Origin: Pseudomonadota bacterium
GTDB taxonomy: Bacteria > Pseudomonadota > Gammaproteobacteria > Enterobacterales > Enterobacteriaceae
Length of the DNA stretch: 16,903 nt
Reading direction: 5' to 3'
NCBI GenBank assembly: GCA_023454395.1
Contig: JAEYFY010000463.1
Coordinates: forward strand, 1 to 16,903
Notes under the pieces: generated by a model
Database searches by the model: none
Seen by the model: the letters and a program-made list of their open reading frames with translations, nothing else
What the model was told of the DNA's origin: nothing
Shown here: positions 9,401 through 16,787 of the stretch, piece after piece
Layout of the letters: every line of letters starts with the position of its first letter
How positions within the stretch are numbered: the first letter of the stretch is position 1
Translations under genes and position numbers: made by a program

Positions 9401-11432
9401 ATTTGACTTGTTTTTTTGCCTCTTCAATTAATCTTACGGCATTATAAATTGAACTTGCCAATGCAATCAAAGCACCTGCGGCAATACCGACAGGTCCTGC
9501 AATTGCTGAACCTGCAAGCATAGCTATAGAAATTCCTACAGTAACAAGCCCTGAAACAATAGCGAATGAACCATCAACGATATAATCAATTTTTCGCTTT
9601 TCATCAGTTTCACCAGAAATACGGCTGAAATTATCATAAGCATGGTAAATATCAAATCCAACTGAAAGAATATTAAGCGCAATCCCTACTCGCGTACTTA
9701 TCTTGCTCGCATATTCCAAAGGATTGTGTCGATATCGCAATAATCCTTTTGCTATTGCAATTTCAATAATTTCAGAAACCCCATTAAATGTCATCTCAGA
9801 CCACATTAATGACAAGTTAGTGATGATTTCTTTTCGTTGTTGTAAAGATAGATTGGGATTATTGAGTTGTTCGGCTAAAGAAAACGTATTATTAACAGAC
9901 TGCCACATAGAATAACTAATATTAGCATAACCTACCTTACTCAATATTTTCATATGCCTAGGTATTTCTAATGAAGGTTTTCTAATGCTATCCCAATAAT
10001 GTTCATCAAATGCGCGTTTTTCTAATTCTAGAATTTTAACCAATCGCTCATAACTTACAAGGTAATCAATACGTTCAGCATCAATTGAAATTAACTTTTT
10101 TATATTTTCTTCTTTATTATTTAATAAACTTTTAATAATAGAAATAGCTTGTTTATCATCATCTGTTCCTGAAGCACTTAAGAAATAATCATTTATCTTA
10201 TCCGCATCGAATGTAAGATTTGAATAATCATGATTTATTTCAAAAATATCATCATGTTCTATTTTTTTATTATTAACTTTCGCACCTAAACTAATAAGTA
10301 ACCTTTTATCCACTTCGATATCATGGATTTTTATTCTATTCTCTACCATTTCATTATTATTAAGACCTAAACTTAATTCAAATAAATTATCAGTTAATTT
10401 ATTCTCATGTGTTCTTTTTTGACTTAATGCTCTTACCTCTGTTATTCCAGCTGATGATAAAATATCTTTATTGCTATTTAATGAGATTAAATAATCAATA
10501 TCATTGATAGCAATATTATACTCCTGCTCATTTAAAGCTATTTTTAATAAATCAATCATCAATTTACTTTTGTTGGGTTCATTAAAATAATGAGAAAGTA
10601 AATCAATTGATGCATCACTTAAATAATGAATCGATTTAGGCGCATCATAAATATGATTTATTAATAATTTAATTCTATCTATATTATCAATTACAGTATC
10701 GTTTAAATAGTTAACATTATAGCTATTTTTCCACTCTTCTAAGGTTATATTTTCATTCACATATTGATTAAACGCCTTACTTATTAATGGATCATAAACA
10801 GCAAGGTATAATTTATTCGATAATAAGGTGCTATTATCACAAGAGAAAACCGTTGAAATTTCTTTAAAATATTTATGTACTGCATATTCAACTGAAATTT
10901 TTCCTTCGATAATTTTATCTACTACATTTTTAATAGCCGCTGATCCTAATGATTCACCACGCCAAGATCCAAAAATATCATTCAGTCTAGAAGAATTTAT
11001 CTTTCTTTCCGTTTTTTCATTAAATGTCGTTCTATGCTTATCAATACCAATACCTTTTAATTCTCCGTCATATAAATCAAAAACTGGCTCTTGATAATTT
11101 ATTTCATTAGCAATTTCTAATACAACGTAATTTTTATTATTAATAATTTTATTTTTTATTACACGAAAATGTGTTCCCGGTGCAATAATTGCTCTTTCTG
11201 AACTACCAGAATAAAGACTGGTTAGTGGTTTTGCACTGTGTTTTCCAACAATAGAAATATACACATTATCAGACGATGCTTTCTTTACATTTTCAATATT
11301 ACTAAAACCATGAAAAATACCATCAAAAGCGAGCAAACTTCCTTTTTCATAATTATTTTTTAAAATATCACTGTTTTTAACAGTAAATGATTTGTATATT
11401 GGTGTACTAATATCAGAATATTTAGACAACAA
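6498..11432 (-). CDS. RTX toxin part with TcdA/TcdB-type pore region (downstream portion of split toxin)
   Basis: This frame encodes 1644 residues if it starts at the TTG at 11432. Residues about 12-110 follow the layout of an ADP-ribosyltransferase fold, but all three catalytic positions look altered. Residues about 580-670 contain hydrophobic glycine-rich helices (SFAIVSGLVTVGISIAML, then GPVGIAAGALIALASSIYNA) of the TcdA/TcdB translocation type also found in Mcf and FitD insect toxins. This region would insert into endosomal membranes and carry upstream domains to the host cytosol. RTX-type repeats occur near residues 950-965, 1034-1094 and 1454-1525 and should fold with calcium after secretion. 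There is no signal peptide, no autoprocessing cysteine protease domain was recognised, and no transporter gene is nearby. The gene is strikingly AT-rich. Confidence 0.7.
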   Translation of the reverse strand: MLSKYSDISTPIYKSFTVKNSDILKNNYEKGSLLAFDGIFHGFSNIENVKKASSDNVYISIVGKHSAKPLTSLYSGSSERAIIAPGTHFRVIKNKIINNKNYVVLEIANEINYQEPVFDLYDGELKGIGIDKHRTTFNEKTERKINSSRLNDIFGSWRGESLGSAAIKNVVDKIIEGKISVEYAVHKYFKEISTVFSCDNSTLLSNKLYLAVYDPLISKAFNQYVNENITLEEWKNSYNVNYLNDTVIDNIDRIKLLINHIYDAPKSIHYLSDASIDLLSHYFNEPNKSKLMIDLLKIALNEQEYNIAINDIDYLISLNSNKDILSSAGITEVRALSQKRTHENKLTDNLFELSLGLNNNEMVENRIKIHDIEVDKRLLISLGAKVNNKKIEHDDIFEINHDYSNLTFDADKINDYFLSASGTDDDKQAISIIKSLLNNKEENIKKLISIDAERIDYLVSYERLVKILELEKRAFDEHYWDSIRKPSLEIPRHMKILSKVGYANISYSMWQSVNNTFSLAEQLNNPNLSLQQRKEIITNLSLMWSEMTFNGVSEIIEIAIAKGLLRYRHNPLEYASKISTRVGIALNILSVGFDIYHAYDNFSRISGETDEKRKIDYIVDGSFAIVSGLVTVGISIAMLAGSAIAGPVGIAAGALIALASSIYNAVRLIEEAKKQVKFTPIEEFNNGFHAFLMGDITADKKNEIIYLDTENQLEEMIDKKALTHFEEIKKQSANSSYFYTNEKQIYQEHYYYKVIPTLIEENADSILMPSKDFISKRIFQNISQKEAEEISAITPYLRAKKTAYKYYLPKEAIATDEKLIFDMDFYVNELNRYTIKIASDDESVIFGEIVDEDFFKNSKTTKEYVINKLGESKLENGLIKTNNIEKYYTSDWHENAVLYFNTHNGNDIIAAPSITQNTFDIYNGTKRLSGGLKDDVFNVFASESPHYASRFYGREGNDTLRLIKTAGKYTGYKVDLQHNYVKFQNSEDKTNSQSFHSKLYLYQNEGHFYSKKLIDTMPNIEIQDQQVIAYLDSIENVIGSEMGDDYILGNEEANYLNGAGSVDHLYGKGGNDTLVLNEGYAEGGEGNDSYVILRSSLEQSYNKLFETIINETNKLGSSVVRFNYCFDEITSIKRNKKDIIFNFKINNENQEGKYIYHSVTLKNVYDDSVNNTYSHRYTLITQDGFTLTLDENTKDKILYKFSYLEKYNESKLAIKDFYINECDNLVVTAFKSQSRNIKLLPEFEYSGFSSGTNLRFGIHGNNQNNHYIGIEANSYIKLSQGNDTYQIKTFLTKSNNERVNISLSDHIDKLTDNDVSHFFLTDISGFDLTFKDGLLSHRYLPDDYLTLCFEPDLLNKIVDTNATIRLIDKDNVVFTLPTKDSHSNLLMPVVNLNLNISKSDDVLVIPESLSLNKAALSAYGASSVVLNSTLLSATLADKPKELIDLLPILELNDGNDIVINRNNTSSVIDGGKGDDNILFNKGHHILIAGEGNDRLSGGEGNDLLISQFGHDYLSGGEGSNVYVVQKRQGHVTVYDEGKNSHILVTGLAEHETLISSQVGNNTQYQTQDKQFTLNVKVAVNEVNEKEQKPVISVTETSSELSLQGLANIIQDMATFNQQQFTVVNNHETISLSTWSPLALVEKQL
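6858..7073 (-). repeat. C-terminal RTX calcium-binding nonapeptide repeats
   Basis: Residues 1454-1525 of the downstream frame contain consecutive GGxGxD-type units: GGKGDDNIL, AGEGNDRLS, GGEGNDLLI, then the decayed FGHDYLS and GGEGSNVYV. Such repeats form a calcium-bound parallel beta roll in type I-secreted proteins. About 120 residues follow before the C-terminus, where a secretion signal would be expected. Confidence 0.88.
8160..8330 (-). repeat. Internal RTX-like repeat block
   Basis: Residues about 1034-1094 carry spaced RTX-like units (GSEMGDDYILG, YLNGAGSVDHL, YGKGGNDTLVL, GGEGNDSYV). A further single unit, YGREGNDTLRL, is encoded near 8555-8587. The repeats are split into separate blocks rather than one long array, as in large composite toxins where the beta rolls alternate with other beta-rich segments. 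Confidence 0.75.
9423..9695 (-). other. Hydrophobic pore/translocation segment of TcdA/TcdB type
   Basis: The stretch codes for residues about 580-670 of the downstream part. A helix RVGIALNILSVGFDIYHAYDNFS leads into two long glycine- and alanine-rich hydrophobic segments, ending in SSIYNAVRLIEEAKKQV. The same pattern marks the membrane-inserting region of large clostridial toxins and of Mcf/FitD toxins. Confidence 0.7.
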
Positions 11433-11498
11433 AGAAAAAAAACCAATTAATTTATTTTCATTCGTTTTATTTAAAAAAATCCCGTCTGTCTTAATTAA

Positions 11499-13595
11499 TT
11501 ATTCAAGTAATTTATAACCTATTTTTTCAAACCATTTTATATCGCTTACTTTTGAATAAAATTCAATTTTATCTTTTGTAGATAAAAGATGATTTTTATT
11601 ATCCACCTTATTTAAAAGATCATTTTTATTATTATATTCTGATGATAATAAATTTATTTCATTCTTAGCATTATTATTGAGTTCTATTTCTGGTAAAAGT
11701 ATATTATTTTTAACATAAGAACCTTCATTAAATTTACTAAGTGAAGCTTCGTATTCTAACGTATATTTATTTTTCTTATCTATGCTTAATTTTCGTTTTA
11801 TTTCATTTTTTGTATCAATAAATGTGGTAGAAATCTTTCGTTGGCTTGTAAAATAATTATTATTGACTCCATCGTTCCATTTTTTATTTAAAGGAGCAAT
11901 ATAGCCTATATCAATCATAGATTGTTGAAATTTTGAAAATTCATCTGGTGATTGTAATACAACAGTACCATTATTATTAATATAAAATAAATCATGTAAT
12001 GTTTGATTTTTTGAATTAAGCGGTTTATCAAATAATGATTTAGGGACAAAAAAAGTGGCAGGAAAATTGTCATGAATTACCGCAAAGGGATTAGCATCAT
12101 CGGCACCATGATGGACTATTTCCATCCCACTTGATCTCCCTAATGCTGTGTTTAATTCGTTTTTTAGTTCTTTTATTTGCTGACTAATAAATCCTAACTG
12201 ATGCCCTTCATTTTTTTCATATAGTAATTGATCATTGTACAATATTTTTTGCTTATCAGTGAGTTCATCATAATTTACACTTTGTTTCCATTCCTCCCAA
12301 GATACAGGCATATTAACGCGTGTATTTTTCCCTAATTGGCTATAAGGATAAATTACCGTAAATAAATCATAATCCGCAATCATCGGTTTATTGGATATAG
12401 GATCAGCTATCACCAATACAGGTTCTGTTCCGAATCTATTATGGTGTTGAACTAAATAATACTGTTTTTTTTCTATGATTTTTGGCTCTAAAAAGAACTC
12501 ATGTGTTTTATTATTGTGTATGACTTCAAAAATTAAAGGTGAATTTTTATCATAAAGATAATTGAGCACTTTGCTCTCTACCAATTCGTTCACCCTTTCA
12601 GCTGAAAGATAAAGCTCACTCACAGATGCAACCCCTGTGTTTATTGCATCTGCTACTGCTTTATTGTATTTCAAGAGATCTTTTTGCGCTGATGCTTTAG
12701 CTAATGATTGATCGACAGGAATAAAACCAGCCATAGGTCCCCAATCAGAACTTTTCGCCTTGATAGCTAAACTCTTACTACTATATTCTCCTGATGAAAT
12801 TAATGAAGTTGAGTTAGTATCGATGGGTCTTACACCAATAATAAGCCCTTTTTCTTCTGCTATCTGAGAAAATATCGTTTGATCTTTAATTGGCATACCG
12901 ACTTTTACTTCGTTTATCTCCTTTTTATTATTATTATTACTTAACGAATTTAATATTTTATTATTTTCTTTTTTATTTAATTCTGAAAAGCTATTATATT
13001 CTTCTCTATTCGTGAAGCTGATCTTTTTTACTCTTTTATTTTTACTTAATAATTCATTGTAGATGATATTATTGTTATAATCCTCGGTAGGATTTTCATA
13101 GGAAAAATAAATATTTGTATTTATTTCTAAATCGGCTGGAAAAATAAATTCATTTTTAGGAAGATAACTACTTAATATAATACCTTTTATTTCATTATTC
13201 TTGGCAATATTATTTTTATATAATAACAGTGCATTTTCTCTTTGATCGTTGTTTCCATGAATTAGTATATTTTGAGGTAATTGCCCTCTATGCTGTAGCC
13301 AAAGATGTTCTAATAAATCAGAACCTGCATTTTTGTTTGTTGATACATCAACAATAAATAAATCATATCCAGCCGCATGATATTCATCTACATATCTAAG
13401 GTAGTTCTTTTCTATTTCATCCGTTTCACTCAGAAGAATAATGACATTTTCGTTAATGTTCTTTCCTTTATCATTTAATGAATAATATGCATTTATTTTA
13501 TCATTATTGATTTTCTTTAAAAGATCTCCCTCTGCTTTTATGAGTGTAAAACAAAATGATCCATCATTATTTATTAATAATTTATTTTCTTCCAT
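11499..13595 (-). CDS. ExoY/edema factor-type nucleotidyl cyclase toxin part (upstream portion of split toxin)
   Basis: The 698-residue product starts at the ATG at 13595, with GGAAA about ten bases upstream. Residues about 235-585 match the class II cyclase toxins (anthrax edema factor, Bordetella CyaA, Pseudomonas ExoY), which make cAMP or other cyclic nucleotides inside host cells. R256 (GVRPID), K274 and K281 (in KAKSSDWGPMAGFIPVDQSL) sit at the ATP-binding positions. D408 and D410 (ADYDLF) are the metal ligands, and H496 and N502 (HGADDANPF) correspond to H577 and N583 of edema factor. The position of edema factor H351 is K279. Residues 48-200 resemble an alpha/beta hydrolase without its nucleophile. 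No calmodulin-binding helical domain was recognised, which fits the actin-activated ExoY type. The asparagine- and lysine-rich C-terminal 110 residues look like a linker running into the interrupted frame. Confidence 0.88.
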   Translation of the reverse strand: MEENKLLINNDGSFCFTLIKAEGDLLKKINNDKINAYYSLNDKGKNINENVIILLSETDEIEKNYLRYVDEYHAAGYDLFIVDVSTNKNAGSDLLEHLWLQHRGQLPQNILIHGNNDQRENALLLYKNNIAKNNEIKGIILSSYLPKNEFIFPADLEINTNIYFSYENPTEDYNNNIIYNELLSKNKRVKKISFTNREEYNSFSELNKKENNKILNSLSNNNNKKEINEVKVGMPIKDQTIFSQIAEEKGLIIGVRPIDTNSTSLISSGEYSSKSLAIKAKSSDWGPMAGFIPVDQSLAKASAQKDLLKYNKAVADAINTGVASVSELYLSAERVNELVESKVLNYLYDKNSPLIFEVIHNNKTHEFFLEPKIIEKKQYYLVQHHNRFGTEPVLVIADPISNKPMIADYDLFTVIYPYSQLGKNTRVNMPVSWEEWKQSVNYDELTDKQKILYNDQLLYEKNEGHQLGFISQQIKELKNELNTALGRSSGMEIVHHGADDANPFAVIHDNFPATFFVPKSLFDKPLNSKNQTLHDLFYINNNGTVVLQSPDEFSKFQQSMIDIGYIAPLNKKWNDGVNNNYFTSQRKISTTFIDTKNEIKRKLSIDKKNKYTLEYEASLSKFNEGSYVKNNILLPEIELNNNAKNEINLLSSEYNNKNDLLNKVDNKNHLLSTKDKIEFYSKVSDIKWFEKIGYKLLE
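11841..12893 (-). other. Class II adenylate/nucleotidyl cyclase catalytic domain
   Basis: This is the stretch coding for residues 235-585 of the 698-residue product. It opens with the IFSQIAEEKGLIIGVRP helix-strand unit seen in edema factor and CyaA (there, NLASEKNSVFGVRP-like). It includes the metal site ADYDLF and the HGxxxxNPF loop in the family order and spacing. The long insertion between the two ATP-site blocks is of the length usual for ExoY-like effectors. Similarity was judged by eye against remembered family sequences. Confidence 0.88.
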
Positions 13596-13696
13596 TTTAT
13601 ATTTTCCATTTAAATAATTTATTTAACTGAAAAATAATTGCATTATTCTACTAATGGAAATATAAAAAATAACACACATTAAAGTAATGATATTTA

Positions 13697-13702
13697 ATTA
13701 TA
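13697..13702 (-). promoter_or_regulatory. Possible -10 element of the toxin gene
   Basis: A perfect TATAAT on the - strand lies about 100 bases upstream of the toxin ATG, between the speB terminator and the gene. No good -35 is visible at 16-18 bases, so an activator or another sigma factor may be needed. The surroundings are so AT-rich that a chance match is quite possible. Confidence 0.35.
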
Positions 13703-13731
13703 AGAAAACGAATTAAAATAACTATTTTATT

Positions 13732-13759
13732 AAAAAAATAGCTTCATATTATGAAGCTA
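13732..13759 (-). terminator. Terminator of the speA-speB transcript
   Basis: A nine-base-pair perfect stem, TAGCTTCAT (13739-13747) with ATGAAGCTA (13751-13759), is followed on the - strand by seven T residues (13738 down to 13732). It lies 43 bases past the speB stop and separates speB transcription from the toxin gene, which runs in the same direction. The rest of the 206-base gap is AT-rich with no gene. Confidence 0.85.
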
Positions 13760-13801
13760 CTTTGTATTTAGTTGAAGCTAATTTATTAACATCAAGCAAC
13801 G

Positions 13802-14722
13802 TTATTTTTTAGTCGCCTGCAAATAAAGCATATCAAGAGCAATAGTCGCCCCTGCGAGAGCGGTTATATCTGATTGATCATAAGCTGGAGAAACTTCGAC
13901 TAAATCCATACCGACAATATTTAACGGTTGTAATGCACGTAAGATCTTCAGTGCTTTATCGGTTGTTAAACCGCCGACAACCGGTGTGCCTGTTCCTGGT
14001 GCAAACGCAGGATCAAGACAATCAATATCAAAAGTCAGGTAAACAGGTAAATCGCCAACAATGCCTTTGATCTGATCAACAAGATCAGTCACACCACGAT
14101 CGTTAACTTGCGCAGCATCCAATACAGTGAAACCATTATCACTGTCATGATCAGTACGAATACCAATTTGAACAGAGTGGTTAGGATCGATTAATCCTTC
14201 ATTTGGTGCATGGAAGAACATTGTACCGTGGTCAAATTTACTGCCATTACCATAAGTATCGGTATGCGCATCAAAATGAACTAATGCCATTTTACCAAAG
14301 TGTTTTGCATGGGCGCGTAATAAAGGTAATGTGACAAAATGGTCACCACCAAACGTTAAACATTTTTTGCCTGCTGCTAATAACTTCTCTGTATGAGCTT
14401 GTAATTTATCGCTCATATCTTGTGCATCACCGAAGTTAAAAACTAAGTCACCACAATCGACAACGTTTAAACGTTCACGCATATCGAAATCCCACGGCCA
14501 GCGGTTACCTTCCCACGCTAAATTCGTTGAGATTTGACGAATAGCGCCCGGTCCATGACGAGTACCTGCGCGACCTGATGTTGCCATATCAAAAGGCACA
14601 CCAGTAATAACCCAATCTGCATCACTGCTATAAGGCTGAAAATTCAGTGGAAAACGTAAAAAACCAAATGCATTAGAGATCAATGAATTATCAGTCTCAT
14701 TACCTAACGTACTATTTTTCAT
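13802..14722 (-). CDS. speB: Agmatinase (agmatine ureohydrolase)
   Basis: SpeB hydrolyses agmatine to putrescine and urea, the second step of the arginine decarboxylase route. The product is 306 residues, the same length as E. coli SpeB. The manganese-binding residues of the ureohydrolase family are present: H128 ([11 protein letters not shown]), D151, H153 and D155 (FDAHTDT), and D232 and D234 ([13 protein letters not shown]). An AGAGG site lies seven bases before the ATG. It follows speA by about 100 bases on the same strand, and the two probably share a transcript. In Proteus mirabilis putrescine made by this route is known to support swarming. Confidence 0.97.
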   Translation of the reverse strand: MKNSTLGNETDNSLISNAFGFLRFPLNFQPYSSDADWVITGVPFDMATSGRAGTRHGPGAIRQISTNLAWEGNRWPWDFDMRERLNVVDCGDLVFNFGDAQDMSDKLQAHTEKLLAAGKKCLTFGGDHFVTLPLLRAHAKHFGKMALVHFDAHTDTYGNGSKFDHGTMFFHAPNEGLIDPNHSVQIGIRTDHDSDNGFTVLDAAQVNDRGVTDLVDQIKGIVGDLPVYLTFDIDCLDPAFAPGTGTPVVGGLTTDKALKILRALQPLNIVGMDLVEVSPAYDQSDITALAGATIALDMLYLQATKK

Positions 14723-14734
14723 GCTATTACCTCT

Positions 14735-14757
14735 GTTACTTATTTAAAATAAGTAAC
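14735..14757 (-). repeat. Perfect inverted repeat just upstream of speB
   Basis: An 11-base arm, GTTACTTATTT (14735-14745), is mirrored by AAATAAGTAAC (14747-14757) around a single central base. In RNA it could form a hairpin ending 12 bases from the speB start codon, next to the ribosome site. As DNA it is a symmetric site that could bind a dimeric regulator. The function is unknown. Confidence 0.6.
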
Positions 14758-14778
14758 ATACAATCAATATGATAGATA

Positions 14779-14806
14779 AAGAGTGATGTTTAATAACATC
14801 ACTCTT
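14779..14806 (-). terminator. Strong hairpin after speA, possible weak terminator or attenuator
   Basis: A 12-base-pair perfect stem, AAGAGTGATGTT (14779-14790) with AACATCACTCTT (14795-14806), has a four-base loop and lies 18 bases past the speA stop. On the - strand it is followed only by TTTATCTATC (the first T's partly within the stem end), so termination would be partial. It may reduce read-through into speB or stabilise the speA message. Confidence 0.55.
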
Positions 14807-14824
14807 GCATTGGAAAGTGAAGAA

Positions 14825-16732
14825 TTACTCTTCTTCTTCCAGATACGTATAACCGTATAAACCACTTTCAAATTCAGTCAGGAATTGCTCTTGTAACGCT
14901 TTATCTAACTGTGCATTTTTTACTTGAGTACGGAAACGATCTAACAGCACAGTAGGATTTAGCTTAACGTACTGAAGCATATCGGCAACCGTATCGCCCT
15001 CTTCACTTTGCACGTAAGTCAGATTACCTTTCTCATCAAGGTAAACATCAACAGCTGCCGTATCACCAAATAAGTTATGCATATTGCCTAAAATTTCCTG
15101 ATAAGCCCCGACCATAAAGAAACCAATCATCGGTGGGTATTCAGGATCATAAGCTGGCATTGGCATTGTTGTTTCAACGCCATCACCATCAACATAATGG
15201 TCAATAATACCATCTGAGTCACAAGTAATATCGAGTAACACTGCGCGACGATCAAGAGGTTTATCTAGCCCTTCAATAGGTAATACAGGGAATAACTGGT
15301 CGATACCCCATGCATCAGGTAAAGATTGGAACAGTGAGAAGTTAACATAGAACTTATCTGACATACGTTCTTGTAACTCATCAATAATAGGGCGATGAGC
15401 GCGATTACTTGGATCTAAATCGTACTGAATACGACGACAGATATTCAAATACAGCTCTTCTGCCCATGCACGCTCTGTCAGGCTTAACATGCCGTGAACA
15501 TACTGAGTATGCACATCGTGTAAGTCTAATTGGCTATCGTGTAACCATTCACGTAATGAACGGCTATGCCCCTTAGTTTGCATCTCTTCCCATGTTTCCC
15601 AAAGGCTTGCTATTGGTCTTGCAGCATCATCTTCAGGTGGTGTAATTGCCGTAAATTCATTACGTTCAACACCAATGACATTAGAAATTAACACGGTATG
15701 GTGTGCCGTTAATGCACGACCTGATTCAGTAATAACGGTTGGATGTGGTAAATCATTTTCATCACATGCGTCACCAATCGCCCAAATAACGTTATTCGCG
15801 TATTCATTAAGGCCATAGTTAACAGAGCAATCAGATTGTGAGCGTGTACCTTCATAGTCTACACCTAAACCACCACCCACATCGAAATACTGAATATCTA
15901 CGCCTAATTTATGCAACTCAACATAGAAGCGTGCAGATTCACGAACACCGGTTGCTATATCACGGATATTCGCCATTTGTGATCCCAAATGGAAATGCAG
16001 TAATTGCAGGCTATCTAAGCGGCCAGCTTGGCGTAACATATCAATTAATTGCAGAACTTGTGTCGCAGCTAAACCAAATTTTGATTTTTCACCACCACTT
16101 GCCTGCCATTTGCCTGAGCCTTGAGAAGCAAGGCGAGCGCGAACACCTAAACGTGGAATAACTTCTAAACGTTCAGCTTCTTCAAGAACCATTTTAATCT
16201 CAGACATTTTCTCAATGACTAAGAAAACTTTATGCCCAAGTTTTTCACCGGTGAGTGCTAAGCGAATATACTCACGGTCTTTATAACCATTACAAACAAT
16301 CACAGAACTTGTCATATTGGCATGAGCAAGCACTGCCATTAATTCCGCTTTAGAGCCAGCCTCTAAACCTAAAGGCTCTCCTGCATTCACTAATGACTCA
16401 ATAACACGACGTTGCTGGTTAACTTTAATCGGATAAACTAAAAAATAGTCACCTTTATAACCATAGGATTCACGCGCACGATGAAACGCAGCATTAATCG
16501 AACGTAAACGATGTTGTAATATTTGAGGAAAGCAAAAAAGTGCGGGTAAACGCAAGTTCGATTGCTCTTCTTGAACTCGCTTCACTAATTCGGTTAAATC
16601 AAAAGTAGCATCAGGAATATCAGGATTAGGACAAACGCTAATATTTCCTCGATTATTCGCTAAATAGTAACCGCCCCCCCAATATGCAATGTTATAGGTC
16701 TGCTGCATCTTACGAGCGATGTTATCATTCAT
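14825..16732 (-). CDS. speA: Biosynthetic arginine decarboxylase
   Basis: SpeA decarboxylates arginine to agmatine with pyridoxal phosphate, feeding SpeB. The product is 635 residues (E. coli 658; the N-terminus here is shorter). The fold type III barrel carries the cofactor lysine K103 in [18 protein letters not shown]. Further family blocks are [56 protein letters not shown] and the cysteine-containing DITCDSDG of the second half of the active site. The ATG at 16732 is preceded by AAGGAG with five intervening bases after the following A, a good ribosome site that fixes the start. The gene is transcribed first in a speA-speB unit. Confidence 0.97.
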   Translation of the reverse strand: MNDNIARKMQQTYNIAYWGGGYYLANNRGNISVCPNPDIPDATFDLTELVKRVQEEQSNLRLPALFCFPQILQHRLRSINAAFHRARESYGYKGDYFLVYPIKVNQQRRVIESLVNAGEPLGLEAGSKAELMAVLAHANMTSSVIVCNGYKDREYIRLALTGEKLGHKVFLVIEKMSEIKMVLEEAERLEVIPRLGVRARLASQGSGKWQASGGEKSKFGLAATQVLQLIDMLRQAGRLDSLQLLHFHLGSQMANIRDIATGVRESARFYVELHKLGVDIQYFDVGGGLGVDYEGTRSQSDCSVNYGLNEYANNVIWAIGDACDENDLPHPTVITESGRALTAHHTVLISNVIGVERNEFTAITPPEDDAARPIASLWETWEEMQTKGHSRSLREWLHDSQLDLHDVHTQYVHGMLSLTERAWAEELYLNICRRIQYDLDPSNRAHRPIIDELQERMSDKFYVNFSLFQSLPDAWGIDQLFPVLPIEGLDKPLDRRAVLLDITCDSDGIIDHYVDGDGVETTMPMPAYDPEYPPMIGFFMVGAYQEILGNMHNLFGDTAAVDVYLDEKGNLTYVQSEEGDTVADMLQYVKLNPTVLLDRFRTQVKNAQLDKALQEQFLTEFESGLYGYTYLEEEE

Positions 16733-16756
16733 GACATTCTCCTTAGGGAGTATGAG

Positions 16757-16787
16757 TTTATACCTTGCCTGTCACCATAGTAGTCAA
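16757..16787 (-). promoter_or_regulatory. Possible speA promoter
   Basis: On the - strand TTGACT (16787 to 16782) and TATAAA (16762 to 16757) form a -35/-10 pair, but the 19-base spacing is longer than ideal. Transcription would start near 16750, very close to the ribosome site. The remaining bases to 16903 are AT-rich with no gene or clear hairpin. Confidence 0.4.

Larger units (their letters stand above)
6498..13595 (-). pseudogene. Composite toxin gene (nucleotidyl cyclase, ART-like, TcdB-type pore, RTX) interrupted by one in-frame TAA
   Basis: The two long - strand open frames in this interval share one reading frame: 69 bases (23 codons including the stop) separate the stop at 11499-11501 from the first start-like codon of the second frame, and the 22 codons after the TAA are all sense codons. 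Reading through gives 2365 codons. The second frame has no ATG before its residue 292, no Shine-Dalgarno sequence, and its first domain appears to reach upstream of its only usable start (TTG). A single base change (for example CAA to TAA) or a base-calling error would account for the split. Domain order: hydrolase-like fold, cyclase, degenerate ART fold, helical region, hydrophobic pore region, beta-rich region with RTX repeats. Real two-protein expression is not excluded. Confidence 0.65.

Noticed and set aside
11430..11501. The interruption as a programmed frameshift or selenocysteine site
   Set aside because: The two parts are in the same frame, so no frameshift is needed. The stop is TAA, not TGA, and no selenocysteine hairpin is evident after it.
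6498..13595. Contact-dependent inhibition, Rhs or two-partner secretion toxin
   Set aside because: There is no N-terminal signal peptide, no haemagglutinin repeats, no Rhs/YD repeats and no small immunity gene downstream. The domains point to a secreted host-cell toxin instead.
15838..16161. Open frame on the + strand inside speA
   Set aside because: It is antisense to a fully conserved enzyme, has no independent start signals and is rich in His and Leu from complement codons.
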